Below, piece after piece: positions 1 to 7,257 of a DNA stretch of 17,780 nt. Position numbers and translations under genes: made by a program. Under the pieces are notes generated by a model. It ran no database searches. It was given only the letters and a program-made list of their open reading frames with translations, and was not told the DNA's origin. The stretch comes from an uncultured Peptococcaceae bacterium (GTDB lineage Bacteria > Bacillota > Dehalobacteriia > UBA4068 > UBA4997), in the NCBI GenBank assembly GCA_947626615.1, contig CANQSW010000013.1, forward strand, positions 1-17,780, written 5' to 3'. The stretch's first letter is position 1, and every line of letters starts with the position of its first letter.

Positions 1-1531
1 AGATGTTGGACACCCCCAGCACGGTCTGGAGCCCCAACTCCTCCCGGACAGCCCGCACCGCCTTCAGCGTCTCCGCCGCCTGCTCCTGCTGGGCGGAGAC
101 GGTGAGGGTCAGGCAGTCGATGTAAATATCCTCGCGCGGTATGCCCAGAGCGAGGGCGGCTTCCATAATGCGGCGGGCGATAGCAAGGCGCGCCGCCGCC
201 GTCTGCGGTATGCCGCCTTCGTCCAACGTCAGGCCGATGACCGCCGCGCCGTAGCGCTTGACCAGCGGCAGGATACTTTGCAGCGATTCCTGCTTGCCGT
301 TCACGGAATTGACGATAGCCTTGCCGTTTACGGCTCTAAGCCCCGCTTCAATGGCCGCCGGGTCGGCGGAATCTATCTGAATCGGCAGGTCTGCCGCCGC
401 TTGTATGGCTTTTATGGCCAGCGGCATAAGCTCGGCTTCGTTCAGCCCGGGCAGGCCCACGTTCACGTCCAAAATCGCCGCGCCGGCCTGCTGTTGCTCT
501 ATGGCTTTGGCGGCGAGGTAATCGAAATTCCGCTCGCGCAGAGCCTGTTGCAGCATTTTCTTGCCGGTGGGGTTCAGCCGCTCGCCCACGATCTGGGGCG
601 ACGCTAAATAGACCGTTCTGGTGGCGGAGCAGACGGCCGCCTCGCTGACTGTGGCCCGGGCAGCGCAGCTAAGTGGAGCAAGCTCCCGCGTAAGCGCCGC
701 GATGTAGGCGGGCGTGGTGCCGCAGCAGCCGCCCATAAATTTCACGCCGAGCGCGGCAAATTCCCGCATTTCGGCGGCAAATTCGTCGGGTTTCAGCGCG
801 TATTCACCGGTCACCGGGTCCGGCAGGCCAGCGTTTGCCTTCACCAGCAGCGGCAGGTTGGTATGCCGCGCCAGCTCCCGCATGATAGGCAGTATCCCGG
901 CCGGGCCGGGCGAACAGTTGATGCCGATAGCGTCGACGCCGATGGCGGAGAGCAGGCAGGCCATTGCCTCCACGCTGTCGCCGCCGAAGGTGCGGCCGTT
1001 TTGGTCGAAAGTCAGCGAACAGACGACGGGAAGGCTGGTGTTTTCCTTGGCGGCGAGCACGGCGGCCTTCATTTCGTACAGGCTGGTGAACGTCTCCAGC
1101 ACCGCAAGATCGGCTCCCGCGGCTTCTCCGGCGACGAGCATTTCCCGGAAGCAGTCGTAGGCCGTCTCAAAAGAGAGCGTGCCGGCCGGCTCCAGCAATT
1201 CGCCCAGAGAGCCAATATCCAGCGCGACCAGAGCTTCGCCTGCCGCCGCCTCGCGGGCCAGCCGAATGTTCCCTTGGATAACGTCCGCCGGCGCATAGCC
1301 GCTGCCGGCGAGCTTCAGTCGGTTGGCGCCGAAGGTGCAGGCATAGATAACGTTCGCCCCAGCGTCGATATAAGCGCGGTGGATAGCCCGCAGCACGTCG
1401 GGGTGGGAGAGGGCAAAAACCTCCGGGTTTTCGCCCAACTTCAGCCCGCGCGAGAGCAGCATAGTCCCCATCGCGCCGTCCAAAATTACGAATTCTTTCT
1501 GCAAAAGCCCTGCAAAGGCCGGGTTCATCAT
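1..1531 (-). CDS. metH: Cobalamin-dependent methionine synthase MetH, C-terminal part beyond window
   Basis: Transfers a methyl group from methyltetrahydrofolate to homocysteine through cobalamin, in the cytosol. I translated 510 codons from the ATG at 1531; the frame is open to the left edge, so the gene is 3' partial. Residues 1 to about 290 are the homocysteine S-methyltransferase barrel (LDGAMGTML near residue 18). Cys206 (INCSPG) and Cys269-Cys270 (GGCCGT) match the zinc-thiolate triad of the family. From about residue 313 (IVGERLNPTGKK) the pterin-binding barrel begins, with the LDVNVG and QIDSAD motifs. The cobalamin-binding domain would lie off the window. The start at 1531 is preferred over the ATG at 1537 because GAGG then sits 8 nt upstream rather than 2. 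It begins 17 nt after the upstream gene's stop, so the two are an operon. GC is high, unlike the DNA to the right. Confidence 0.95.
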   Translation of the reverse strand, partial: MMNPAFAGLLQKEFVILDGAMGTMLLSRGLKLGENPEVFALSHPDVLRAIHRAYIDAGANVIYACTFGANRLKLAGSGYAPADVIQGNIRLAREAAAGEALVALDIGSLGELLEPAGTLSFETAYDCFREMLVAGEAAGADLAVLETFTSLYEMKAAVLAAKENTSLPVVCSLTFDQNGRTFGGDSVEAMACLLSAIGVDAIGINCSPGPAGILPIMRELARHTNLPLLVKANAGLPDPVTGEYALKPDEFAAEMREFAALGVKFMGGCCGTTPAYIAALTRELAPLSCAARATVSEAAVCSATRTVYLASPQIVGERLNPTGKKMLQQALRERNFDYLAAKAIEQQQAGAAILDVNVGLPGLNEAELMPLAIKAIQAAADLPIQIDSADPAAIEAGLRAVNGKAIVNSVNGKQESLQSILPLVKRYGAAVIGLTLDEGGIPQTAAARLAIARRIMEAALALGIPREDIYIDCLTLTVSAQQEQAAETLKAVRAVREELGLQTVLGVSNI

Positions 1532-1548
1532 GGTCATCGCCTCGTTTA

Positions 1549-2265
1549 TTATTTGTTGCAGCCGCCGCTCTGGCTGTAGGGGCAGAAGCTCTGGCTGGGG
1601 CAGGCGGCGCATTTATCGCCCGCGTAGTCTGCGTGGCGCGGCGGGCGCGGAGCAAGGCCGATAACGGCTGTGACGGATTTGCGCGGCAGCAAAAGGTCGC
1701 TGCGGCTGACCGTCAGCCCGATTATCCGCCCGGCGTCCAAAAGCTGGCAGAGCGGCCGCTGCAGCGCAAGCGGCAGGTCGCCGTAGCCGGGGCTGAAACG
1801 CCGGGTGAGGAACAGCTTCTCCGCCGCAAAATGCCGCGCCAGGGCGGCCTGCAGCTGATCGCAGAGGTTTTCCACCGCCGCCGAAGCCAAAGCGTCCAGC
1901 AGCAGCGCCCGGCTGATATCCGCCGTTTCGGTACGCCTGATCAGATCGTCCGCCGTCTGGCCGAGCGTGGCCGCCAGCAGCAGGCAGCCGGGGGAATCCG
2001 CTAAAAGAGCGGCTATATCCGCGCCGGGCAAGTTGACGGCGGTATCCCGCAGCAGCACGCCCTCCGGCGTTCGGTCGATAGCGAAGCGCCGCCAGACGAA
2101 GCGCGGCACGGCAGCCGCCAGCAGCTCCGCTTCCGCCGCGTCCAGCCGGTCGGTAAGCTCCGCCGGGGGTTTGGCGCCAGCGGGCAGGCGCAGATAACGC
2201 AGCGCCTCGGCGCGGTCGGGCCGCAGGGCGTCTATAACGATGTCGTTGGAAGCTCCGTTTGGCAT
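1549..2265 (-). CDS. Methionine synthase reactivation-domain protein (stand-alone MetH activation domain)
   Basis: A 238-residue protein resembling the C-terminal activation domain of long MetH enzymes, which binds AdoMet and re-methylates oxidised cobalamin. Anaerobic Bacillota often encode it separately. Visible signatures are RFSPGYGDLPLALQ, which matches the R-x-S-x-GY AdoMet-binding motif, and the following LDAGRIIGLTVSRSDLLLPRKS segment. The C-terminus has four cysteines (CAACPSQSFC...GGC) that could bind a metal or iron-sulfur cluster. The start has a strong GGAGG 6 nt upstream. It ends in tandem TAA codons 17 nt before metH, so both are likely co-transcribed, and the pairing supports the function. 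No S-box or cobalamin riboswitch is evident upstream. Confidence 0.9.
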   Translation of the reverse strand: MPNGASNDIVIDALRPDRAEALRYLRLPAGAKPPAELTDRLDAAEAELLAAAVPRFVWRRFAIDRTPEGVLLRDTAVNLPGADIAALLADSPGCLLLAATLGQTADDLIRRTETADISRALLLDALASAAVENLCDQLQAALARHFAAEKLFLTRRFSPGYGDLPLALQRPLCQLLDAGRIIGLTVSRSDLLLPRKSVTAVIGLAPRPPRHADYAGDKCAACPSQSFCPYSQSGGCNK

Positions 2266-2355
2266 GGGCCACCTCCGCCGGATAAATTATTCTTTAGAAT
2301 TTGTTCAAAAATCGCATCCACTCTTATTTTGCACGATTTCCGTGAAAATCTTAGC

Positions 2356-2445
2356 TTCTAGCTGGGCTTTTGCCTGACTTTCTTTTTAAAACAAATGTTC
2401 TAATTTATGCAGGCTTTTCTTATGATTATTAACGCCCAGCTAGAA
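2356..2445. repeat. 12-bp inverted repeat, arms 2356-2367 and 2434-2445
   Basis: TTCTAGCTGGGC at 2356-2367 is the exact reverse complement of GCCCAGCTAGAA at 2434-2445. A related 14-mer, CAAAAGCCCAGCTA, occurs at 4575-4588 and is the reverse complement of 2359-2372. It lies near the probable integration end and could be part of an att region, but 12 to 14-mers can recur by chance at this window size. Confidence 0.5.
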
Positions 2446-2456
2446 AGTTTATAATT

Positions 2457-2485
2457 TGGTGTACGAATTGGTGTCAAAATGGTGT
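2457..2485 (+). repeat. Three phased TGGTGT direct repeats, candidate integrase arm-type sites
   Basis: TGGTGT occurs at 2457-2462, 2469-2474 and 2480-2485, at 12 and 11 bp spacing, roughly one helical turn. The sites lie about 155 bp past the integrase stop codon. Phased short direct repeats next to an integrase with an N-terminal arm-binding domain are typical of arm-type sites in Gram-positive phages and ICEs. The repeats are directly seen; the function is inferred from position. Confidence 0.5.
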
Positions 2486-2490
2486 ATGCA

Positions 2491-2502
2491 GAACATTTGT
2501 TC
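2491..2502. promoter_or_regulatory. Possible LexA/DinR-type box
   Basis: GAACATTTGTTC fits the Gram-positive SOS consensus GAAC-N4-GTTC. A second weaker match, AAACAAATGTTC, lies at 2389-2400. Neither sits at an obvious promoter: the integrase starts 1.3 kb away and metH lies further left, so function is doubtful. Confidence 0.3.
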
Positions 2503-2570
2503 TAAAATACATAAACGATGTTTTAAGGACAAATTTGTTGTACATTGCGAGATTTACAAAACCGCCGTCC

Positions 2571-2613
2571 GCAAGAGCCGACTTCAATTTTCGCATTGTC
2601 GTCGGCTCCTTGC
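2571..2613 (+). terminator. Hairpin near integrase 3' end, terminator-like on + strand
   Basis: GCAAGAGCCGAC (2571-2582) pairs with GTCGGCTCCTTGC (2601-2613) apart from one bulged base, with an 18-nt loop, followed on the + strand by TTTTGT. No U-tract exists on the minus strand, so it is not an ordinary terminator for the integrase. Confidence 0.4.
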
Positions 2614-2638
2614 TTTTGTAGGTGCCGGAGCAAAAAGA

Positions 2639-3808
2639 TCAAGAACCCATGATCCGATCAAATTCTTCTTTAGCGTGTTCTGCTGTCTCGTGTCCGTAAT
2701 GGTTGACCGTCATCTCTAACGAACTGTGGCCCATGAGGTACTGCAGGGCTTTCGGATTCATACCACGCTGCAGCATGTTTGTACAAAACGTATGCCTCAA
2801 GATGTGTGGGGACAGCTGTTCTATTTTGTCGTTTGGATAAGCCTCGTTGTATGCTTGTTGTATCACGTAAAACTTGTGACCAAGGACGGAATTGACAAGA
2901 ATTTTACCTCTGGAAGTCACGTTGATAAACCCCGTTCGACCATCTATGATAAGGTCTTTTCCTGTTTCCTGTTTTTGCCTTAACAACTCTTTTGCTGCTA
3001 TTATTGCTCTGTCAGACAAAGGGACCGTTCGATAACCTTTGACGGACTTTGGCGTCTCGATATACGGGCCTCGGCGTCGATCTTTCTGTAGTTGATGGTC
3101 TATAGTCACAGTCCTTTGAGTGAAGTCCAGATCTTTTTGAGTCAATCCCAGAAATTCACCGCTTCTAAGTCCTGTTTCTAAAAGAAACAATACGGTCGGA
3201 TAAAATTTGTGAAACCTGGGGTTTTCTTGTAAAAATCGTAACAGGTTTGCTTGCTGTGACCTTGTTAACGCCGTTTTCTCTTTTCTCTCTGGCTTAATAA
3301 CGTCTGAAAGGGCGAAGTTGCAAGGATTTTTCTTGATTGCTTCATCCTCCGTTGCTAAAACAAAAGTGTGTTTTATGACTCCATACACTTTTGAGATCGT
3401 GCCATAAGAGTAGGGACGATGGTGTTCACCTTGGGGCTTTGTGTATAAGTCCTTGATTGCTTTCTTTAAGTCGATCGGCTTCAAGTCATGCACAAACATT
3501 TCCCCCAGATCGGCGTGTTTGATTATGTTAAAAATCGTTTGGTTGTTTCTGGCTGTTGTAGTTTTTAAGTTTGGCTTGAGAAAATAATAACTTTCCACCA
3601 TGTCTACTATCGTCATGTTTTCATTATCGGCAGACACTCCTTTTTTATTAACTATTTGCTCTTTTTCACGAAGTTCCTCCAGGCTGTTGGCATAAATAGT
3701 TTTCCGCTTCCCTGATCTATCAGCGTAGCGATACATATATCTGCCATCTTTCCTCTGGCTCTCTCCGGTCAATAATTTTTTGCCCTTTTTATCTTTTCTT
3801 ATCGTCAT
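2639..3808 (-). CDS. int: Phage/ICE-type tyrosine integrase
   Basis: A 389-residue tyrosine recombinase expected to integrate and excise the mobile element. Residues 1 to about 55 are a basic AP2-like arm-binding domain of the Tn916/phage type (GRYMYRYADRSGKRKTIYA). The SAM-like core-binding domain spans about 65-170. The catalytic domain has the full set: Arg215 (ETGLRSGEF), Lys254 (TPKS), His335 and Arg338 (HILRH), His361 (MGHSS) and Tyr371 (NHYGH). Length is normal, so the enzyme looks active. AAGGAGGG lies 11 nt before the ATG. A promoter and palindrome sit upstream (3842-3893) and likely arm sites lie past the stop. No excisionase was recognised. It is AT-richer than the metH operon, consistent with transfer. 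Confidence 0.95.
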   Translation of the reverse strand: MTIRKDKKGKKLLTGESQRKDGRYMYRYADRSGKRKTIYANSLEELREKEQIVNKKGVSADNENMTIVDMVESYYFLKPNLKTTTARNNQTIFNIIKHADLGEMFVHDLKPIDLKKAIKDLYTKPQGEHHRPYSYGTISKVYGVIKHTFVLATEDEAIKKNPCNFALSDVIKPERKEKTALTRSQQANLLRFLQENPRFHKFYPTVLFLLETGLRSGEFLGLTQKDLDFTQRTVTIDHQLQKDRRRGPYIETPKSVKGYRTVPLSDRAIIAAKELLRQKQETGKDLIIDGRTGFINVTSRGKILVNSVLGHKFYVIQQAYNEAYPNDKIEQLSPHILRHTFCTNMLQRGMNPKALQYLMGHSSLEMTVNHYGHETAEHAKEEFDRIMGS

Positions 3809-3841
3809 GATGAGTTGAACCCTCCTTAAAAAGCTTAGAGT

Positions 3842-3893
3842 CCAACCACAAAAGAGCTATTGTTATTATAACACATTCTTTTGCGGTTGGCTA
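3842..3893 (-). promoter_or_regulatory. int promoter inside a 13-bp palindrome (operator candidate)
   Basis: On the minus strand TATAAT (3870-3865) lies 17 nt from TAGCCA (3893-3888, four of six -35 matches). CCAACCACAAAAG (3842-3854) and CTTTTGCGGTTGG (3878-3890) form an inverted repeat with 12 of 13 matches. Its right arm covers most of the spacer and touches the -35, and its left arm falls just downstream of the likely start site. A dimeric regulator bound here would block int transcription. Confidence 0.6.
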
Positions 3894-4543
3894 AAAATTT
3901 TCGTTGTCACGTGTTACATCGGCATTTTTGGCCTTGATTTTTGGCTTGTTTTCACAAGAGACATTGAGAAAAATCGGCCATTTTTTCGTCAAATAATCTT
4001 GTGTGATTATTTGGTTTTTTTGTGTTTTAAGGCGCTCTTTGCATAGCCTTCACCTCAGATTTTTTTGGCGTCTATCCAGTTATTGACAACTGAGGCAAAA
4101 ATTATGATATTTTGGGGTACCGCCTCGCTGGGTGACGAAAGTAAGGAGTTTTTGCAAAGCTAGCGTGAACGGTTTGCTGCAGATTTTTTTGTTTCAAAAG
4201 TTGGTTTTTGCGGAGATATACTCAGTCTTTGTTGTGGTCAACTGTGTCGCTTTGCAGCCAAAAACAACGCAAAATACCAAAATCGTAAAACTTTGCTTCA
4301 AGACAAGATTTATAACACGATCAGGGCGTTTTTTGCATAAAAATAAAAAAAGGCCTAAGGTGGGAAAATCCACCTTCGACCAAAAATCTCGATACAAAAA
4401 TCCAAGAACCTACCTTCAAGCTTTCAAAGAAACTTCGAAACTTGTGTTCAAAACTGTTGTAAAATCCAGAAACTAACTCTGAAGCTCACTTTCATCAATT
4501 ATGGTATTGTCCTTTATGGCGGTCTTGTTCGGAGTAATTATAC
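3894..4543. other. Intergenic region with a rightward promoter and possible short RNA
   Basis: Reading frames exist but none has a good ribosome binding site or recognisable protein. On the + strand TTGACA (4083-4088) lies 17 nt from GATATT (4106-4111). Downstream, GCAAA (4154-4158) can pair with TTTGC (4173-4177), followed by a run of seven T at 4184-4190. A transcript of roughly 75 nt from about 4118 to 4190 is therefore possible. A second hairpin, AAGGTGG/CCACCTT (4357-4376), lies further on with no T-run. Confidence 0.35.
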
Positions 4544-4606
4544 ATGAATGATATAGTTTTATACGCCCTGAAGACAAAAGCCCAGCTAAACATACAGATC
4601 GCTTAA
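4544..4606 (+). CDS. Possible 20-residue small peptide
   Basis: The ATG at 4544 is preceded by GGAG at 9 nt spacing and opens MNDIVLYALKTKAQLNIQIA before TAA. I recognise no family. The stop codon leads straight into the 11-bp tandem repeats, so this could be a leader peptide, a truncated gene start or chance. The only support is the ribosome binding site. Confidence 0.25.
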   Translation: MNDIVLYALKTKAQLNIQIA

Positions 4607-4768
4607 AAAATAAGATAAAAATAAGATGAAAATAAGATTAAAATAAGATAAAAATAAGATAAAAATAAGATGTTTGCTCGAGCGACCCTCAAAAAAATAA
4701 GATAAAAATAAGATAAAAATAAGATGTTTGCCCAAGCGACCCATCAAAAAATAAGATAAAAATAAGAT
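4607..4768. repeat. Tandem 11-bp repeats (AATAAGATAAA) in three phased clusters
   Basis: ATAAGAT starts at 4610, 4621, 4632, 4643, 4654 and 4665; then 4697, 4708 and 4719; then 4751 and 4762. Every step within a cluster is exactly 11 bp. Clusters one and two are each followed by related spacers that start GTTTGCTCGAGCGACCC (4672) and GTTTGCCCAAGCGACCC (4726). The arrangement of 6, 3 and 2 units with a conserved spacer is a higher-order repeat. Phased AT-rich iterons suggest a protein-binding array, replication origin or centromere-like site. No Rep or Par gene is visible nearby. The long minus-strand frame across it is a product of the repeat. Confidence 0.85.
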
Positions 4769-5589
4769 GTTTTCAACCAAAAGCAAGCGTTTTTTTGGTC
4801 AAAATCGAGTGGTTATTTTGGCAGAAAAGTTGGTGATGAGACGTTTCTACAGCATTGATTTTGAGGTGTAATATAGTCTTTTATTAATTGAGTAGGGATG
4901 AGTCGTCCATCTTTGGCCGGAGGATAGACCCTCGCTCTCCTCTGGCCGGAGGCTGGTCCAGCGAAATCATCAGCCCGGAGGATAGTCCCGTCATTTTGTT
5001 TGCCCGGAGGATAAATTTTCCTGCCGGAGGATAAGTGACCCAGTACAGATCGCTCATGTAAGACAACAGAATTTTGGTTCTTGATCTTTCCCTAAAGGTA
5101 GAGTCGGTTTCTTCTCTTGAAAAAGCGACCCAGCAAAGTCTCCTTCCGTGAAGGAAGAACAGGCGACGTCACAAAATCTATCCATGAGGAAGGCGACAGA
5201 GCGCAAGCGCAGAATCAGTCCATGAAAAAGAGAGTCATCGTTTTGATGGTCTCTTATGACATTGAAGGATCATCCTCGGTAAATCTTCCTCTTGTAGATT
5301 CGTCTTGGTCAATTACTGGTCGGAGAGACTATTTCACTCTAATCAGCTTTTCCTGAAGGGAAGATTTTAACGATCGCATCGTCCCGGAAGATAATTTTAT
5401 TTTTGAATTTTCGCGCCTCATCTTTTGATCATTGTGCTTAAATTTTTCTTGCAAGATTGATTGGATTTTTGACTTCGATTTTGAGTTTTTGAATTGCTTA
5501 TTTTAGTCATCCTGAAAGATTATTATTGAGCTATTCTATTGATTTGAAAGATAAAATCACGTGATTCATTTCTGTCTGAAAGGATAAGA
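4769..5589. other. Gene-free AT-rich stretch with degenerate repeats
   Basis: No convincing gene. The left part carries the 29-bp-period CCGGAGG array at 4915-5033. Further right, looser relatives of a motif like CTGAAAGGATAAGATTTTA recur near 5350, 5383, 5509 and 5574. Small hairpins include CTTCC/GGAAG around 5147-5157. The stretch 4870-4925 resembles 7472-7525, so it belongs to the leader of the duplicated antitoxin block. The 79-codon frame at 5117-5356 needs a TTG start and looks spurious. Confidence 0.45.
4915..5033 (+). repeat. Short CCGGAGG repeats with 29-bp periodicity
   Basis: CCGGAGG starts at 4917, 4946, 4975, 5004 and 5024, giving intervals of 29, 29, 29 and 20 bp. The fuller consensus is T-N-N-G-S-CCGGAGGATAG, with unrelated DNA of about 16 bp between units. 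More copies lie at 5608, 5634 and 7759, upstream of the two abrB-like genes. The repeat core is too short for a CRISPR, and no cas gene is present. Confidence 0.75.
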
Positions 5590-6367
5590 TTTTATTTGTG
5601 TCTGGCCGGAGGAGGGGTTGGTCTTTTATTTGGCCGGAGGAAGGGTTCACGTTACGCATTCAATCACACACGTTCGGTTCAGGTCTGGGTGGAGGTCTTG
5701 AGGGTGCCGACCTTGGATCCCGCCCTTGTATTTCCGTCTCACTCGTCCGATCACCTCTCTGCGATCGCACGTATCTGCTTGTCCCCGCTGCACCTCTCCT
5801 TGCGCATTGCACCATCTGCCGACTCGCTGCTATCGTTGGCTGTGTCGTGCCTCTCCCCATTTTCTTCCTTTTGACGCCGGAAAGTTTAGGTGGCTTGTGC
5901 GCTCGTGGTCGGTTTATATTTTTCTATAAAGGTCAAACAAGAATCGGACTGCAATTTGGTGGATCTTGATTTCTTTTTCTGTATCAACGATTATACATAT
6001 TTCAATATAAGGAAGCCCAAAATAATACCTTTTCAGAATATATTTACTTTCAGAGCATAACAATAGTGGTTTCAAAAATTCTTTAGATTTCAAGAATAAA
6101 GGGGTGGAATTTATGAACTTAGCTAAAATATCTGCTGATGGCCAAATCACCGTGCCGGTAGAGATTCGTCGTTTGTTGGGTCTTAAACCTGGCGATAAAA
6201 GCCTGTTTTTTCAGAACAAAGGCGGGGAAATTATCGTCAGTCATGCGTCTGCACAAGCGATACGTAGAGCGCAGGCCGCTTTTGCTGGTACAGTCGAAGC
6301 AATGGGTATTTCCAGCGATGATGATGCGCAATCTCTGGTAGATGCAGCTCGCTACGGAAAGTATTGA
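5590..6367 (+). repeat. Duplicated leader plus antitoxin block, copy 1
   Basis: This block matches 7741-8492 at an offset of 2124 bp in its right part. The segment 5851-6121 is identical to 7975-8245 over about 270 bp, ending just inside abrB. Further left (5660-5850 against 7790-7974) the copies differ by many substitutions and small indels, yet cores such as CTGCGATCGCACGT and GACCTTGGATCCCGCCC are kept. The leader has no believable gene; the overlapping frames read differently in each copy. A promoter for abrB must lie inside it but I could not fix one. Confidence 0.85.
6113..6367 (+). CDS. AbrB/MazE-type antitoxin of a PIN toxin module, copy 1
   Basis: An 84-residue SpoVT/AbrB-type swapped-hairpin DNA-binding protein. 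The fold signature is ISADGQITVPVEIRRLLGLKPGD (residues about 6-28), then FFQNKGGEIIVS. A C-terminal tail (residues 45-84) would bind the toxin. Such proteins neutralise PIN-domain ribonucleases and repress their own operon. ATG at 6113 is chosen because AAGGGGTGG ends about 5 nt upstream; the GTG at 6104 falls inside that site. The gene lies 4 nt before a broken PIN toxin remnant. A near-identical frameshifted copy lies at 8237. This copy is open and probably still makes protein. Confidence 0.85.
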   Translation: MNLAKISADGQITVPVEIRRLLGLKPGDKSLFFQNKGGEIIVSHASAQAIRRAQAAFAGTVEAMGISSDDDAQSLVDAARYGKY

Positions 6368-6371
6368 CACC

Positions 6372-6581
6372 ATGCGTATATGAGTTGATACAAACGTCTT
6401 GTTTTCCGCAGTAGTCTTTCCCTGATCCAAACCGGCACGGGCTCTGCTGTATGTTGCAGACAAGCATGAGATGATTTTGTGTGACCGCAATATTACGGAA
6501 ATCAGAGATATTTTGAAACAAAAAGCGCCAAAATATTTGCCTGATGCTGAAGTGCTGCTTGCGGAAATGTACTATGATCTG
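6372..6581 (+). pseudogene. PIN-domain (VapC-like) toxin, N-terminal remnant with two stops
   Basis: Translating from the ATG at 6372 gives MRI*VDTNVLFSAVVFP*SKPARALLYVADK, then MILCDRNITEIRDILKQKAP. The VDTN motif with its metal-binding Asp and the CDRNITEIRDIL helix with its Glu are typical of the N-terminal half of PIN ribonuclease toxins. TGA codons at 6381 and 6423 interrupt the frame. Homology fades after MYYDL near 6581, so the C-terminal half is missing. It follows its antitoxin with the expected spacing. The missing C-terminal end resembles the fragment at 8495-8596. Reading TGA as Trp seems unlikely, since other genes here stop at TGA normally. Confidence 0.8.
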
Positions 6582-6623
6582 AATCGACGAAAAAGAAGGG
6601 ACGGAAATTTTGAGCATAGGAAA

Positions 6624-6657
6624 ACCGCCGTACAGGATTTCATTCCCATACGGCGGT
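6624..6657. terminator. Hairpin between toxin remnant and yafQ
   Basis: ACCGCCGTA (6624-6632) pairs perfectly with TACGGCGGT (6649-6657) across a 16-nt loop. On the minus strand it is followed by TTTTCC, just past the yafQ stop, so it probably ends the dinJ-yafQ transcript. The T-tract is short on either strand. Confidence 0.6.
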
Positions 6658-6661
6658 GTCT

Positions 6662-6952
6662 TTATTTTCCGAACAGGTCATTGTGCGTACCGGTGCGGGT
6701 CAGCGTCAGCACCAACACATCGTCCTCAATGCGGTAGACCAGTAACCAATCTGGCAAGATGTGGCATTCTCTGTAGCCTGTCCAATTTCCGGCCAGAGGA
6801 TGGTCTTTATTCTTGTCCGGCAGTATTTCGCCTATAGACAAGGCAGCGATAACATCTTCCAACAGGCTGATTTTTAATCCACGTTTCATTGCCAGCTTGT
6901 AATCTTTTTTGAATTGCGTGGTGGGCTTGACGGTGTACTTTGTTTTTCTCAT
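6662..6952 (-). CDS. yafQ: YafQ-family mRNA interferase toxin
   Basis: A 96-residue RelE-superfamily toxin. YafQ cuts mRNA in the ribosome, blocking translation until neutralised by DinJ. The C-terminal half carries DHPLAGNWTGYRECHILPDW and LTRTGTHNDLF. His51, His64, Asp68, His90 and Phe94 correspond to the catalytic residues of E. coli YafQ (His50, His63, Asp67, His87, Phe91). Length is normal, so the toxin looks functional. Its ATG overlaps the dinJ stop by 4 nt, indicating translational coupling. It is the only intact toxin pair on the minus strand in this cluster. Confidence 0.92.
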   Translation of the reverse strand: MRKTKYTVKPTTQFKKDYKLAMKRGLKISLLEDVIAALSIGEILPDKNKDHPLAGNWTGYRECHILPDWLLVYRIEDDVLVLTLTRTGTHNDLFGK

Positions 6953-7227
6953 TTTTTCAGATCAGCAAACAACTCGTCGAGATCGGTGTAGCCTTTCACA
7001 GACGGGTCTTTTGCAATCCTTTCCGCTTCTAACATGGCGGCAATCGTTTCCTTGTTAGGCGTATTCAGGGAGACATCAAACGGAATCCTGCCTTCACGGA
7101 GCGACTGACGGACAAAAATGTTAAAAGCAGTGGACAGGTTCATGCCCAACTCTGCAAAAAGGGCATCAGCCTGTGCCTTCAAGTCGGTATCCATGCGGAT
7201 GCTGATATTCGTTGTTGTGCCAGCCAT
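6949..7227 (-). CDS. dinJ: DinJ/RelB-family antitoxin
   Basis: A 92-residue antitoxin partner of the YafQ toxin next to it. The N-terminal half (TTTNISIRMDTDLKAQADAL, then FAELGMNLSTAFNIFVRQSL) is a ribbon-helix-helix DNA-binding domain. The tail with FDVSLNTPNKETIAAMLEAE wraps the toxin. The start at 7227 is chosen because AGGAG lies about 8 nt upstream. A longer frame reaches 7296 but would include the promoter. The pair is autoregulated by type, and two 10-bp repeats overlap the promoter (7258-7299). Confidence 0.92.
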   Translation of the reverse strand: MAGTTTNISIRMDTDLKAQADALFAELGMNLSTAFNIFVRQSLREGRIPFDVSLNTPNKETIAAMLEAERIAKDPSVKGYTDLDELFADLKK

Positions 7228-7257
7228 ACAATCATCTCCTTTCCTGCTGGTGGTTAT

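Larger units (their letters stand above)
2273..2638. other. Intergenic junction between metH operon and integrase; probable left end of a mobile element
   Basis: No convincing gene. Base composition drops abruptly from the GC-rich metH operon to AT-rich DNA here. The stretch holds an inverted repeat (2356-2445), three phased TGGTGT repeats (2457-2485), a GAAC-N4-GTTC dyad (2491-2502) and a hairpin (2571-2613). Because the integrase ends at 2639 facing left, the att core most likely lies between about 2275 and 2450. I could not find a matching direct repeat marking the other end. Confidence 0.5.

Noticed and set aside
4118..4180. Resemblance to a c-di-GMP-I riboswitch (GACGAAAG and GCAAAGC strings)
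   Set aside because: The conserved upstream strand and the second stem with its receptor are absent, and no gene that it could control follows.
4132..4476. 114-codon ORF on the + strand
   Set aside because: No family likeness and no usable ribosome binding site; AT-rich composition makes such frames common.
2359..4588. 14-bp inverted repeat as terminal repeats of a transposon around int
   Set aside because: One such match is near chance expectation, and tyrosine integrase elements do not normally have terminal inverted repeats.
4586..4786. Minus-strand ORF of 66 codons
   Set aside because: It is produced entirely by the 11-bp repeats, has no ribosome binding site and reads as a repeated ILFLSYF.
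4915..5033. CRISPR array
   Set aside because: The repeat core is about 12 bp, units are imperfect and no cas gene is in the window.
5598..5969. Overlapping ORFs in the duplicated leader (also 7677-8093)
   Set aside because: Frames differ between the copies through indels, and no ribosome binding site is seen; the shared tail only reflects the identical DNA block.
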